Below, piece by piece: positions 1 to 6,364 of a stretch of 6,731 nt of DNA. The DNA is taken from contig DIFU01000002.1 of NCBI GenBank assembly GCA_002419285.1, forward strand, positions 1-6,731, read 5' to 3'. Origin of the DNA: Prolixibacteraceae bacterium UBA5740 (GTDB lineage: Bacteria > Bacteroidota > Bacteroidia > Bacteroidales > Prolixibacteraceae). The notes beneath the pieces were generated by a model, which saw nothing but the letters and a program-made list of their open reading frames with translations, had not been told where the DNA came from and did not search any database. Within the stretch, counting starts at the first letter, position 1. Every line of letters starts with the position of its first letter. Made by a program: the position numbers and the translations under genes.

Positions 1-21
1 GTTCGAGTCCCGTCCGCACCG
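1..21 (+). tRNA. tRNA 3' end (partial), probably tRNA-Asp
   Basis: Only the T-arm and 3' acceptor strand lie inside the window. The T-loop reads TTCGAGT after G53, followed by the T-stem strand CCCGT, the acceptor strand CCGCACC and a G discriminator at 21. CCA is not encoded (the sequence continues CAAG). The 5' acceptor strand would be GGTGCGG. A GG-starting acceptor with discriminator G and this T-arm resembles bacterial tRNA-Asp, but the anticodon is outside the window, so identity is inferred. A terminator follows 15 bases later, which supports a real transcript end. Confidence 0.85.
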
Positions 22-35
22 CAAGTTATTTATGG

Positions 36-61
36 AGCCTCTTATTTAAAGGGGCTTTTTT
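36..61 (+). terminator. Rho-independent terminator of the tRNA transcript
   Basis: An 8-bp hairpin (AGCCTCTT at 36-43 pairs with AAGGGGCT at 49-56, one G-T wobble) has a 5-base loop ATTTA. The 3' arm runs directly into six T residues (56-61). Stem, loop and T-run fit an intrinsic terminator, and its position just after the tRNA fits transcript-end function. Confidence 0.85.
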
Positions 62-218
62 ATTGCATATTCCTCAGAAACACCAACTATCGCAGACCTC
101 CGTTTTTTCATATTATTATCAATTTCATCCTGAAATTTCAAATAATACGGCGTTGATCCACATAGCAATTCAGCTCGTCAAGAATCAGATTTTTTCAATC
201 CCGATTTTACAACCACGA

Positions 219-242
219 AATCCCTTTGGCACCAAAGGGATT
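219..242 (-). terminator. Hairpin after the metallophosphatase gene, candidate terminator
   Basis: AATCCCTTTGG (219-229) and CCAAAGGGATT (232-242) form a perfect 11-bp inverted repeat around CA, or about 10 bp with a 4-base loop. It begins 4 bases past the minus-strand stop codon at 247-249. The T-run on the minus-strand 3' side is short (TTT, then CGTGG), so it may be a weak intrinsic terminator or a 3'-end stabilising hairpin. A symmetric stem could also act on plus-strand transcripts, but the downstream plus-strand sequence has no T-run either. Confidence 0.6.
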
Positions 243-246
243 CCAA

Positions 247-1170
247 TTACGCCGGACCTGCAACTACAATCTGGCCAGGATCCAATTCACTTTCTCCATT
301 CCAACGATAAGCGGATAATGTTTTATGAGATGTGATACATGAATCTATACAGCAAAGGTTTTTTCTTATAACAAAGGGGCCCCTCCCCCGACAGTAATGG
401 CCAAAGAACAAAGGAGGTGCATCATCAGGGTATATCTCGAAACGGGGATAAATTTCCGGTGGAATGGTGTAATTTGGCAATCGAAATTTGCTTTCAAACG
501 ACCAATCATGAAAGCTCTGCCCTTCAGGCGATTCCCACCACCGGATTCTAAAAAAGCGATGGCTTCTTTTCCTATGGTCCATGATTTTCAAATCAGGAGG
601 AAGGATCAGATGAACTCCTCGTGTAGTTTGCAGAATCGCCTGCGACAATTCGGAATGAGGATTAAGGATCAGATCCCTGAAAATTTGTTTACTGATCCTC
701 CCTTCCGGCAGATTCTCCTTAATTGTGCGGATATGAGTGTCGCTCCAATATGCATGAGCTACCCTGACACCTTCAAGATCCAGAAAAAGCGGAAGTGTAC
801 GTAACCATTTCCTGTGCTCCTTCCATTCCTGGACAAAAGGCTTAAACTCCTCTATGGTCTGTGTTACCGATAAATATCTTTTGCCCTTGATATCCAGCAA
901 AGGTGCATCATTTTCAGGTCGGAGATGGTAAAGTATATTGTTAATTTCATGATTTCCAAGAACTGCCAAGGCATTTCCAGCTTCCACCATTTGTCTGATG
1001 GTTCGTAAGGTTTTTCGGATTTCGGGTCCCCTGTTTGTAAAATCACCAACAAATACTGCCTTGCGTTCCGGATGAAAGTATCCGTTAACGCCTTTTTTAT
1101 ATCCCAACTTATCGAATAAATTCTTTAAAATGGTAGCATGACCATGAATATCGCCAATGATATCGTACAT
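247..1170 (-). CDS. PPP-type calcineurin-like metallophosphatase
   Basis: This 307-residue protein carries the ordered motifs of the PPP/ApaH/PrpE branch of calcineurin-like phosphoesterases. They are GDIHG (residues 6-10), GDFTNRG (42-48), GNHE (72-75), a histidine in VAHAYW (H139) and a late GHY (H258). Together these would bind two catalytic metals and hydrolyse a phosphoester; relatives act on phosphoproteins or dinucleoside polyphosphates. The substrate cannot be read from the sequence. The second motif has Asn where eukaryotic PPP enzymes have the catalytic Asp of GDxxDRG; ApaH-like enzymes also vary here, so activity is still expected. No signal peptide or membrane segment is seen, so it is cytoplasmic. 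The start is fixed by the GDIHG motif lying six residues in. The leader is A-rich (AAAAAGAACAAAT) without a clear Shine-Dalgarno. The gene follows the GntR regulator after 36 bases on the same strand, probably as an operon. Confidence 0.88.
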   Translation of the reverse strand: MYDIIGDIHGHATILKNLFDKLGYKKGVNGYFHPERKAVFVGDFTNRGPEIRKTLRTIRQMVEAGNALAVLGNHEINNILYHLRPENDAPLLDIKGKRYLSVTQTIEEFKPFVQEWKEHRKWLRTLPLFLDLEGVRVAHAYWSDTHIRTIKENLPEGRISKQIFRDLILNPHSELSQAILQTTRGVHLILPPDLKIMDHRKRSHRFFRIRWWESPEGQSFHDWSFESKFRLPNYTIPPEIYPRFEIYPDDAPPLFFGHYCRGRGPFVIRKNLCCIDSCITSHKTLSAYRWNGESELDPGQIVVAGPA

Positions 1171-1190
1171 ATTTGTTCTTTTTCAGCTGT

Positions 1191-1213
1191 AAAAAAAAAC
1201 TTTGGGTTAAAGT
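1191..1213 (-). terminator. Weak hairpin plus T9 tract between regulator and phosphatase genes
   Basis: Read on the minus strand, ACTTT (1213-1209), loop AACCC and AAAGT (1203-1199) form a 5-bp AT-rich stem overlapping the regulator's TAA stop. It is followed at once by a run of T residues (plus-strand A1191-A1199). The layout is that of an intrinsic terminator, but the stem is weak. It may only attenuate read-through into the phosphatase gene, or be chance in AT-rich sequence. Confidence 0.3.
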
Positions 1214-2211
1214 GAAGCCCTTTGGATAATCCGTGACCGAATTCTGACCGATCCCCTTTTTCCACCTTTTATCATTTCAAAAAGGCGCTGTCCAAATTCA
1301 TTGTACTCCACCGAAATGGTGGTTAACCCTCCAACCAGAACTTCCTTAAAAATGGATTCACCAAAAGAAACCAATCCGACATCCTCACCTGGCAAAAATC
1401 TATTCAAGCGGATCTGCCTGATAATTTCCACCATTGACTGATCGTCGGCTGTAAAATAAGCCTCATACTGTCTGATCCGCAGATCTTCAAATTTATCAAT
1501 TATTAAATATTCCATATTTTCTTCAAGGCAATAACGCATGAATCCATTGATTCGACCTTCTGGTTCCTTTTTCCCCTGATGAAGATATACCAACCTACAA
1601 TATTTCCGAAGGCTCTTCCGAACAATTTTCATCATCTCGTACATATCACCTTCGAAATCCTGATAGACACAGGAAACTGCTTTAATCAAGCCTTTGGGAC
1701 GACCAATAACGATCAATTTTGATTGGAGCTCCTTGCCGATTAAATGTGACACATATTCATAAATTTCTGATGCAATCACATAATAAGTATATTTCCCCAG
1801 CTGACCCGCTACCATGTTCCTTATTTTCAATAAATTATGATTCACAAAAAAAAGATCAGCAGAAATGTCCGAGTCAAATGAATTGATAAAAGAATTGTAT
1901 ATTGAGCTTGTTCTTTCATTCAACTCCTCCAATAGCACAAATACTTTTTCTTCAATCTCAATATCAATGCTGCTTATGAAATATCCTTTCCCCTGATAAC
2001 TGCGAACAATTCCTTTTGCTTTAAGCTGGTTCAGAGCGATCATTACGGTATCCCTGTGTACGTCATTTTCCAAACATATCTGATTTATGGAAGGAAGTCG
2101 GTCTCCCAACCTCAGGTACTTCCTCTCAATAGCCTGGATAATTGCGTCCATCACCTGTCTGTATTTTGGTGTAGAGCCATAAAAATGGATACGCAAGCCG
2201 GGGTTGGACAT
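1207..2211 (-). CDS. GntR-family transcriptional regulator with LacI-type sensor domain
   Basis: A 334-residue regulator. Residues about 14-80 form a GntR winged helix: the GDRLPSINQI segment (36-45), a recognition region with VHRDTVMIALNQLKAKG (51-67), and the wing YQGKGYFI (72-79). The remaining roughly 240 residues resemble the periplasmic-binding-like effector domain of LacI regulators. Supporting landmarks are PGEDVGLVSFGES (274-286), LTTISVEYNEFG (296-307) and a closing segment like the LacI end (about 322-333). GntR/LacI hybrids of this kind usually respond to sugars, so a carbohydrate ligand is plausible but not shown. No transmembrane segment is seen. The gene is transcribed away from the acyl-CoA synthetase gene, with 214 bases between their start codons. 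It is followed by the phosphatase gene. It probably represses its own and/or the divergent promoter. The start is supported by the wing-helix domain beginning a few residues in; the leader has no clear Shine-Dalgarno. Confidence 0.85.
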   Translation of the reverse strand: MSNPGLRIHFYGSTPKYRQVMDAIIQAIERKYLRLGDRLPSINQICLENDVHRDTVMIALNQLKAKGIVRSYQGKGYFISSIDIEIEEKVFVLLEELNERTSSIYNSFINSFDSDISADLFFVNHNLLKIRNMVAGQLGKYTYYVIASEIYEYVSHLIGKELQSKLIVIGRPKGLIKAVSCVYQDFEGDMYEMMKIVRKSLRKYCRLVYLHQGKKEPEGRINGFMRYCLEENMEYLIIDKFEDLRIRQYEAYFTADDQSMVEIIRQIRLNRFLPGEDVGLVSFGESIFKEVLVGGLTTISVEYNEFGQRLFEMIKGGKRGSVRIRSRIIQRASL

Positions 2212-2236
2212 CTTTGTGTACTATTTAAGTGGTTGC

Positions 2237-2250
2237 TAATTTAACAATTA
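2237..2250. repeat. Short inverted repeat upstream of the regulator gene
   Basis: TAATT (2237-2241) and AATTA (2246-2250) are separated by TAAC and centred about 32 bases upstream of the regulator start. This could be an autoregulatory operator, but it is short and lies in AT-rich DNA, so chance is a real alternative. Confidence 0.25.
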
Positions 2251-2263
2251 AAAAATGAGATCG

Positions 2264-2293
2264 TTAGAAATTTTGATTCCAAAAATTTTCTAA
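2264..2293. promoter_or_regulatory. Imperfect dyad in divergent promoter region, candidate operator
   Basis: The arms TTAGAAA-TTTTG (2264-2275) and CAAAA-AT-TTTCTAA (2280-2293) are complementary over 12 bp. They surround a 4-base centre ATTC, with two extra bases (AT) in the right arm. The dyad overlaps the proposed -33 and the first bases of the -7 element of the plus-strand promoter, where a repressor would block RNA polymerase. The adjacent GntR/LacI regulator is the natural candidate to bind it. This is inference from position and symmetry; no known operator consensus was matched. Confidence 0.4.
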
Positions 2294-2298
2294 ATTTG
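2272..2298 (+). promoter_or_regulatory. Candidate Bacteroidota-type promoter for the acyl-CoA synthetase gene
   Basis: TAAATTTG (2291-2298) matches the Bacteroidota -7 consensus TAnnTTTG exactly. A TTTG at 2272-2275 could serve as the -33 element, but the 15-base spacer is shorter than the usual 19-21. Transcription from here would give a leader of about 120 bases before the ATG at 2426. Confidence 0.45.
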
Positions 2299-2326
2299 AT
2301 GATGCACCATATAGATCATGAAAATT

Positions 2327-2393
2327 TTACCGGAAGCAATCTCTGCGTATCGGTAATTTCATTAAAACTACCCCGGGCCAGCTGGCATATCGG
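2327..2393 (+). repeat. Repeats and palindrome in the leader of the acyl-CoA synthetase gene
   Basis: Three small structures lie between the proposed promoter and the gene. TTACCG (2327-2332) and CGGTAA (2351-2356) form a 6-bp inverted repeat around 18 bases. GCGTATCGG (2345-2353) recurs with one mismatch as GCATATCGG (2385-2393), exactly 40 bases downstream. GCCAGCTGGC (2377-2386) is a perfect 10-base palindrome. Any of these could be a protein-binding site or a leader hairpin. None resembles a riboswitch I recognise, and the arrangement may be chance. Confidence 0.3.
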
Positions 2394-2425
2394 AGTCTTA
2401 ATTGTCAATCACAAAAACCAAATAG

Positions 2426-4330
2426 ATGAAAACCATTATTGAACTTTTCGAAAGCAGTGTAGCCAAATATCCCGACAATATTTATCTCTGGGAGAAAAGA
2501 AATGGCAAGTATGAAGGAATTACCTACCGTGAAACCCGCAATGAAGTGTTAAGATTTGCTGCTGGGTTGTTACAACTGGGACTCAAAAAGGGCGACCGCG
2601 TGGGATTAATTTCGGAAGGCAGGAATGCCTGGATAATTGGAGAACTTGGAGTCTTATATGCCGGTGGAATAAATGTGCCATTATCAGTAAAATTGGATGC
2701 AGCCAATGAATTGGCTTTCAGACTGAAGCATTCCGGAGCGAGAATGTTGATGGTGTCAGGGAATCAGGCTCCCAAAGCCGAAGAGATCAGGGGCGATCTG
2801 CCTTCTATTGAGAGGATCATATATTTTGATGGGAAACCCGATAAATCACCCGGGGATATCGATTATCACGAAGTACTAAAGATGGGCGATGAGTTGCTTA
2901 GAGAAACGCCTGATCGGTTAACCCAAATCTGGCAGAACATTCAACCAAGCGACCTTGCAAATATTAGTTACACTTCAGGTACGACAGCCGATCCCAAGGG
3001 CATTATGCTGAGCCACCTAAATTATGCAGCCAATACAATTCAGGCCAATACCCTGACGTCCATTGACTCTTCATGGAGAACGCTGGCAATCTTGCCTTGG
3101 GACCATTCATTCGCACATACTGCCTGTCTCTACTGCTTCATGTATAATGGAGCATCCGTGGCATCGGTCGAGCAGGGCAAAACTCCCCTTGAAACTTTAC
3201 GAAATGTGCCTAAAAACATAAAGGAATTCAAGCCCCACATCATGATGAGTGTACCTGCCCTATCGAAGAATTTCAGAAAAAACATCGAAGGCAGTATTCG
3301 TGCCAAAGGAGCAACCACATGGAAACTTTTCAACTTTGCATTAAAGGTGGCTTATCTATATAATGCTGACGGTTGGAACCGGGGGAAAGGATCCAGGATA
3401 TTGCTCAAGCCTTTGCTTTCACTCTTCGATAAAATCCTGTTCACGAAAATCAGGGATGGTTTTGGAGGTGAAATGCGATTTTTCATCGGCGGAGGAGCAC
3501 TTCTGGATGTTGAGCTCCAACGGTTTTTCTATGCAATAGGTATGCCCATGTGCCAGGGCTACGGCTTATCGGAAGCATCCCCGGTGATATCCAGCAATTC
3601 ATTAGCCAACATCAAATTTGGAACATCCGGAAAACTGGTTAAATATATGGAGCTTAAGATTGTGGATGACAAGGGTAATGAATTGCCATTAGGCGAAAAA
3701 GGTGAAATCTGTATAAAAGGGGATAATGTAATGGCCGGATACTGGGAAAACCCTGTCGCAACAGCAGATACCATCCGAAACGGGTGGTTGCATACCGGCG
3801 ATATGGGCTTTATGGATCCAGATGGATTCCTGCATGTCCTGGGCCGTTTTAAAAGCCTGTTGATATCCTCGGACGGTGAAAAGTTCAGTCCCGAAGGAAT
3901 CGAAGAAGCCTTTGTTGACCAATCGCCGTACATTGATCAAGTCATGCTTCATAATAACCAAAATCCATTTACTGTTGGACTGGTTGTTCCGAATGCAACG
4001 TCGCTGATAAGAGAAACTGAAAAGCATGGTTTGGCCAAGGGAAGTGACGAGGCAGTTGATTTTGCACTGAAAGCTCTTCAAAAAGAAATAGATGCCTATA
4101 AAAAAGGAGGCAAATTTGAAGGCCAGTTTCCGGAAAGATGGCTTCCCACCACCATTGCAGTTCTGCCAGAAGCATTCACTGAAGATAATGCCCTCCTTAA
4201 TTCAACCATGAAAATGGTTCGGGGAAAAATCAACACTTATTTCAGCAAAGAGCTTGAATACCTGTATTCCCCTGAAGCAAAAAATATATTGAATGAAATG
4301 AATAGGAACGCAATGAAAAAATGGTTGTAA
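2426..4330 (+). CDS. Long-chain acyl-CoA synthetase (AMP-binding family)
   Basis: A 634-residue adenylate-forming enzyme, expected to activate a fatty acid with ATP to acyl-AMP and then to acyl-CoA, feeding lipid synthesis or beta-oxidation. Core motifs occur in order. The ATP P-loop is SYTSGTTADPKG (181-192), with Ala where Gly is usual. YGLSEASP follows (379-386), then GWLHTGD (453-459, with the ribose-binding Asp459). The hinge region starts GRFKSLLISSDGEKFSP (473-489). A C-terminal lysine in NSTMKMVRGK, probably K596, is the likely adenylation lysine. Length and the segment between P-loop and YGLSE fit the long-chain (FadD15-like) group rather than acetyl-CoA synthetase. Chain-length preference cannot be read. 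There is no signal peptide; such enzymes are cytoplasmic or peripherally membrane-bound. The ATG follows an A-rich leader (CACAAAAACCAAATAG). The gene is divergent from the GntR/LacI regulator, which may control it. It ends in TAA. Confidence 0.92.
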   Translation: MKTIIELFESSVAKYPDNIYLWEKRNGKYEGITYRETRNEVLRFAAGLLQLGLKKGDRVGLISEGRNAWIIGELGVLYAGGINVPLSVKLDAANELAFRLKHSGARMLMVSGNQAPKAEEIRGDLPSIERIIYFDGKPDKSPGDIDYHEVLKMGDELLRETPDRLTQIWQNIQPSDLANISYTSGTTADPKGIMLSHLNYAANTIQANTLTSIDSSWRTLAILPWDHSFAHTACLYCFMYNGASVASVEQGKTPLETLRNVPKNIKEFKPHIMMSVPALSKNFRKNIEGSIRAKGATTWKLFNFALKVAYLYNADGWNRGKGSRILLKPLLSLFDKILFTKIRDGFGGEMRFFIGGGALLDVELQRFFYAIGMPMCQGYGLSEASPVISSNSLANIKFGTSGKLVKYMELKIVDDKGNELPLGEKGEICIKGDNVMAGYWENPVATADTIRNGWLHTGDMGFMDPDGFLHVLGRFKSLLISSDGEKFSPEGIEEAFVDQSPYIDQVMLHNNQNPFTVGLVVPNATSLIRETEKHGLAKGSDEAVDFALKALQKEIDAYKKGGKFEGQFPERWLPTTIAVLPEAFTEDNALLNSTMKMVRGKINTYFSKELEYLYSPEAKNILNEMNRNAMKKWL

Positions 4331-4332
4331 CT

Positions 4333-4363
4333 AATTAAAGCCACATCTGACATCAGCTTAATT
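4333..4363 (+). terminator. Weak hairpin after the acyl-CoA synthetase gene
   Basis: AATTAAAGC (4333-4341) can pair with GCTTAATT (4356-4363), with one bulged A and a 14-base loop, starting two bases past the stop. The following sequence is TCATGATGG, with no T-run. It is at best a poor intrinsic terminator, and may only mark the 3' end. Confidence 0.25.
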
Positions 4364-4395
4364 TCATGATGGTATCTCGTAACGGTGAATTATTC

Positions 4396-4403
4396 TAAAT
4401 TTG
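4396..4403 (+). promoter_or_regulatory. Candidate -7 element ahead of the kinase/galU pair
   Basis: TAAATTTG is identical to the octamer upstream of the acyl-CoA synthetase gene and matches the Bacteroidota -7 consensus TAnnTTTG. No TTTG stands at the expected distance upstream, so the -33 part is missing or degenerate. If used, transcripts would start about 75 bases before the kinase ATG, making the kinase and galU a separate unit from the synthetase. Confidence 0.4.
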
Positions 4404-4483
4404 CGCCGAATAAACCAAATCTTTCCCGAACGAAATATAGAATTCATACATGCTGTCGGGCAGATTTTGCATTGTAGAAAAGT

Positions 4484-5488
4484 ATGATTATAGAGACTTA
4501 CTCATACCCCAGGGCCGCTGTGATTGGAAATCCATCTGACGGTTATTTCGGAAAAACCATCGCTTTTGTATTTTCCAATTTTCTGGCTAAAGTACAGCTC
4601 TGGGAAACACCGGAACTTGAAGTTAAACCTGAAAAGCTGGATGTAGCATGGTTTCAAAGTATCCACGAGCTTGTAAAAGACGTGAGTTTTGCCGGATATT
4701 ATGGAGGATTGCGTTTACTTAAAGCTTCAATAAAGGTATTTCACGATTATTGCAAGCAAAATGGGATTTCACTCGACCAACGAAATTTCACCATCCGCTA
4801 AAATTCCGACATTCCTTTGAGACTTGGACTCGCAGGTTCAAGTGCCATCATCACGGCTTGCTTCAAGGCACTGATCCGGTTTTACCAATTGGATATACCG
4901 CCGCAAATAATGGCCAATCTTGTTCTCTCAGTTGAGACAAAGGAACTGGGCATAGCCGCAGGACTTCAGGATCGGGTTGCTCAGGCTTTTGAACATCCCA
5001 TATATATGGACTTCAATAAAGATCACATGGATCAGCATGGATTCGGAATATATGAACCCGTACCCGCCAAATGCCTGCCTCCCTTTTACATCGCCTATCA
5101 CAGAAATCTATCGGAAGGCACCGAGGTGGTACACAACAATCTTCGGGCACGTTTCGAGATTGGTGACCCTGCAGTCCTTGCTGCCATGAATCGGTGGAGT
5201 GAAATCACCAGCGAGTTCATGCAGGCAATGGTGATTGGTGATTACAATGCGATGCATGACCTGATGAATGAGAATTTTGACCTTCGCAGGAAAACCATTT
5301 CAATAACCCCAGGCAACATCGAAATGGTTGATTTGGCAAGATCCACCGGAGCCAGTGCCAAATTCACCGGTTCAGGCGGGGCAATTATCGGAACCTACCG
5401 CACCGGGGAAATGTTTGCGGAATTGAAACACCTTATGGACCAACATGAAATTGAAGTGATCAAACCCAATATCGTTACCCACCCATGA
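4484..5488 (+). pseudogene. Glucuronokinase-like GHMP kinase interrupted by an in-frame TAA
   Basis: A single frame of 334 codons plus a final TGA encodes a GHMP-family sugar kinase but is broken at codon 106 by TAA (4799-4801). Ignoring that codon, the N-terminal sugar-binding motif is YPRAAVIGNPSDGYFGKT (7-24). The ATP-binding motif P-x3-GLAGSSA spans 111-121, GLQDRVAQ lies at 160-167 (D163 likely catalytic), and the C-terminal loop AKFTGSGGAI at 292-301. The order and wording closely recall plant glucuronokinase, which makes glucuronate-1-phosphate from glucuronate and ATP. There NFTxxY precedes the ATP motif, so the lost residue is most likely Tyr (TAT or TAC to TAA, one base change). Both halves are well conserved on either side and stay in the same frame, so this is no frameshift. 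The first piece (105 residues) lacks the ATP site. The second could only restart at TTG 4817, which is Leu112 in the intact frame and has no ribosome site. The 3' end overlaps galU by ATGA. A sequencing error cannot be excluded. Confidence 0.85.
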
Positions 5489-6354
5489 TTAAGAAAGCAA
5501 TAATTCCGGCCGCTGGATATGGAACAAGGTTTCTTCCCATAACCAAATCGCAGCCAAAGGAGATGATCCCCATTGTCGACACCCCTGTCATCCAGTATGT
5601 TGTTGAAGAAGCAGTAGCATCGGGAATCACTGACATACTGATGATTATTGGGAAAGGCAAAAGGGCCATTGAGGAACATTTCGACAGGAGCCTGCTCCTT
5701 GAAGAATCGTTGATCGAAAAACAGAATTATGAAATGCTGGAAAAGATCAGGGGTATTTCCAAAATGGCCAATATTCATTTTGTATGGCAGAAAGAGATGA
5801 ATGGCTTGGGGGATGCTGTGAGGTATGCCAGATACCATGTGAATAATGAACCTTTTGCTGTCTTATTGGGTGACACCCTGGTACAGAGTGACAGTGAACC
5901 TGTTACACGCCAGCTCATGAATGTATTTGATCGATATCGTGGATCAGTGGTTGCTCTTGAAGAGGTTAAACCTGAACTGGCACATCGCTATGGAGTGATT
6001 GATGGACACCAGCTTGAAGGGAATGTTTATGTTGCATCCGACTGGGTCGAAAAGCCATCAGCTGATGAAGCACCCTCGAATTTGGCTGTGGCCAGCAGGT
6101 ATATTTTCACTCCTGACATATTTGATTACCTTGATCAGACCCTGCCTGGAAAAAACAATGAAATCCAACTAACTGATGCTATGCGCAAAATGGTCAGGGA
6201 TCAGGCAATGTATGGACTTATTTTTGACGGTAAACGATATGATATTGGTAACAAAATGGGATTTCTTAAAACCAACATCATTTTCGGCCTGAAAGATGAA
6301 GAAATCGGGGAGGATTTGAAAGATTGGATGAAAACATTCGTTAATCAGTTCTGA
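5485..6354 (+). CDS. galU: GalU-type UTP-glucose-1-phosphate uridylyltransferase
   Basis: A 289-residue nucleotidyltransferase that joins UTP and a sugar-1-phosphate into a UDP-sugar and pyrophosphate, classically UDP-glucose for envelope polysaccharides. Hallmarks are the nucleotide-binding loop GYGTRFLPITKSQPKEM (11-27, with R15 and K25) and VDTPVIQYVVEEAVASGITD (31-50). Further on come LGDTL (128-132, D130 a likely metal ligand), YGVI (169-172), VEKP (188-191), EIQLTDA (226-232) and YDIGNKMGFLKT (252-263). These align from memory with E. coli GalU along its length; GalU has LPDV where this has LGDT. Length is normal and the protein is cytoplasmic. The ATG overlaps the TGA of the preceding kinase frame (ATGA, 5485-5488), implying coupled translation. 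Pairing with a sugar-1-kinase suggests its substrate may be the kinase product, possibly glucuronate-1-phosphate, rather than only glucose-1-phosphate. The early stop in the kinase might lower its translation. The gene converges on the next one with a 10-base gap and no visible terminator. Confidence 0.9.
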   Translation: MIKKAIIPAAGYGTRFLPITKSQPKEMIPIVDTPVIQYVVEEAVASGITDILMIIGKGKRAIEEHFDRSLLLEESLIEKQNYEMLEKIRGISKMANIHFVWQKEMNGLGDAVRYARYHVNNEPFAVLLGDTLVQSDSEPVTRQLMNVFDRYRGSVVALEEVKPELAHRYGVIDGHQLEGNVYVASDWVEKPSADEAPSNLAVASRYIFTPDIFDYLDQTLPGKNNEIQLTDAMRKMVRDQAMYGLIFDGKRYDIGNKMGFLKTNIIFGLKDEEIGEDLKDWMKTFVNQF

Positions 6355-6364
6355 ACGCCATCGA

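Noticed and set aside
1..246. tRNA 3' end as an integration site for a mobile element
   Set aside because: No integrase gene or repeat of the tRNA end was seen in the window, and the neighbouring genes look like ordinary chromosomal ones.
63..335. Plus-strand open frame of 90 codons after the tRNA
   Set aside because: It begins directly at the tRNA terminator, runs into the 3' end of the phosphatase gene, and its composition looks non-coding. The spacer 62-218 shows nothing else I can support.
397..804. Plus-strand open frame of 135 codons
   Set aside because: It lies entirely within the metallophosphatase gene on the opposite strand and shows no protein family features.
3559..4175. Three overlapping minus-strand open frames
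   Set aside because: They are antisense to conserved motifs of the acyl-CoA synthetase and have no recognisable content.
4799..4801. TAA reassigned to an amino acid (alternative genetic code)
   Set aside because: Four of the other genes here end in TAA at expected lengths, so TAA works as a stop in this genome.
4799..4817. Two separate genes, one ending at 4801 and one starting at TTG 4817
   Set aside because: Both pieces are in the same frame and together make one GHMP kinase of normal length. TTG 4817 falls inside the conserved IPLRLGLAGSS segment, and no ribosome site precedes it.
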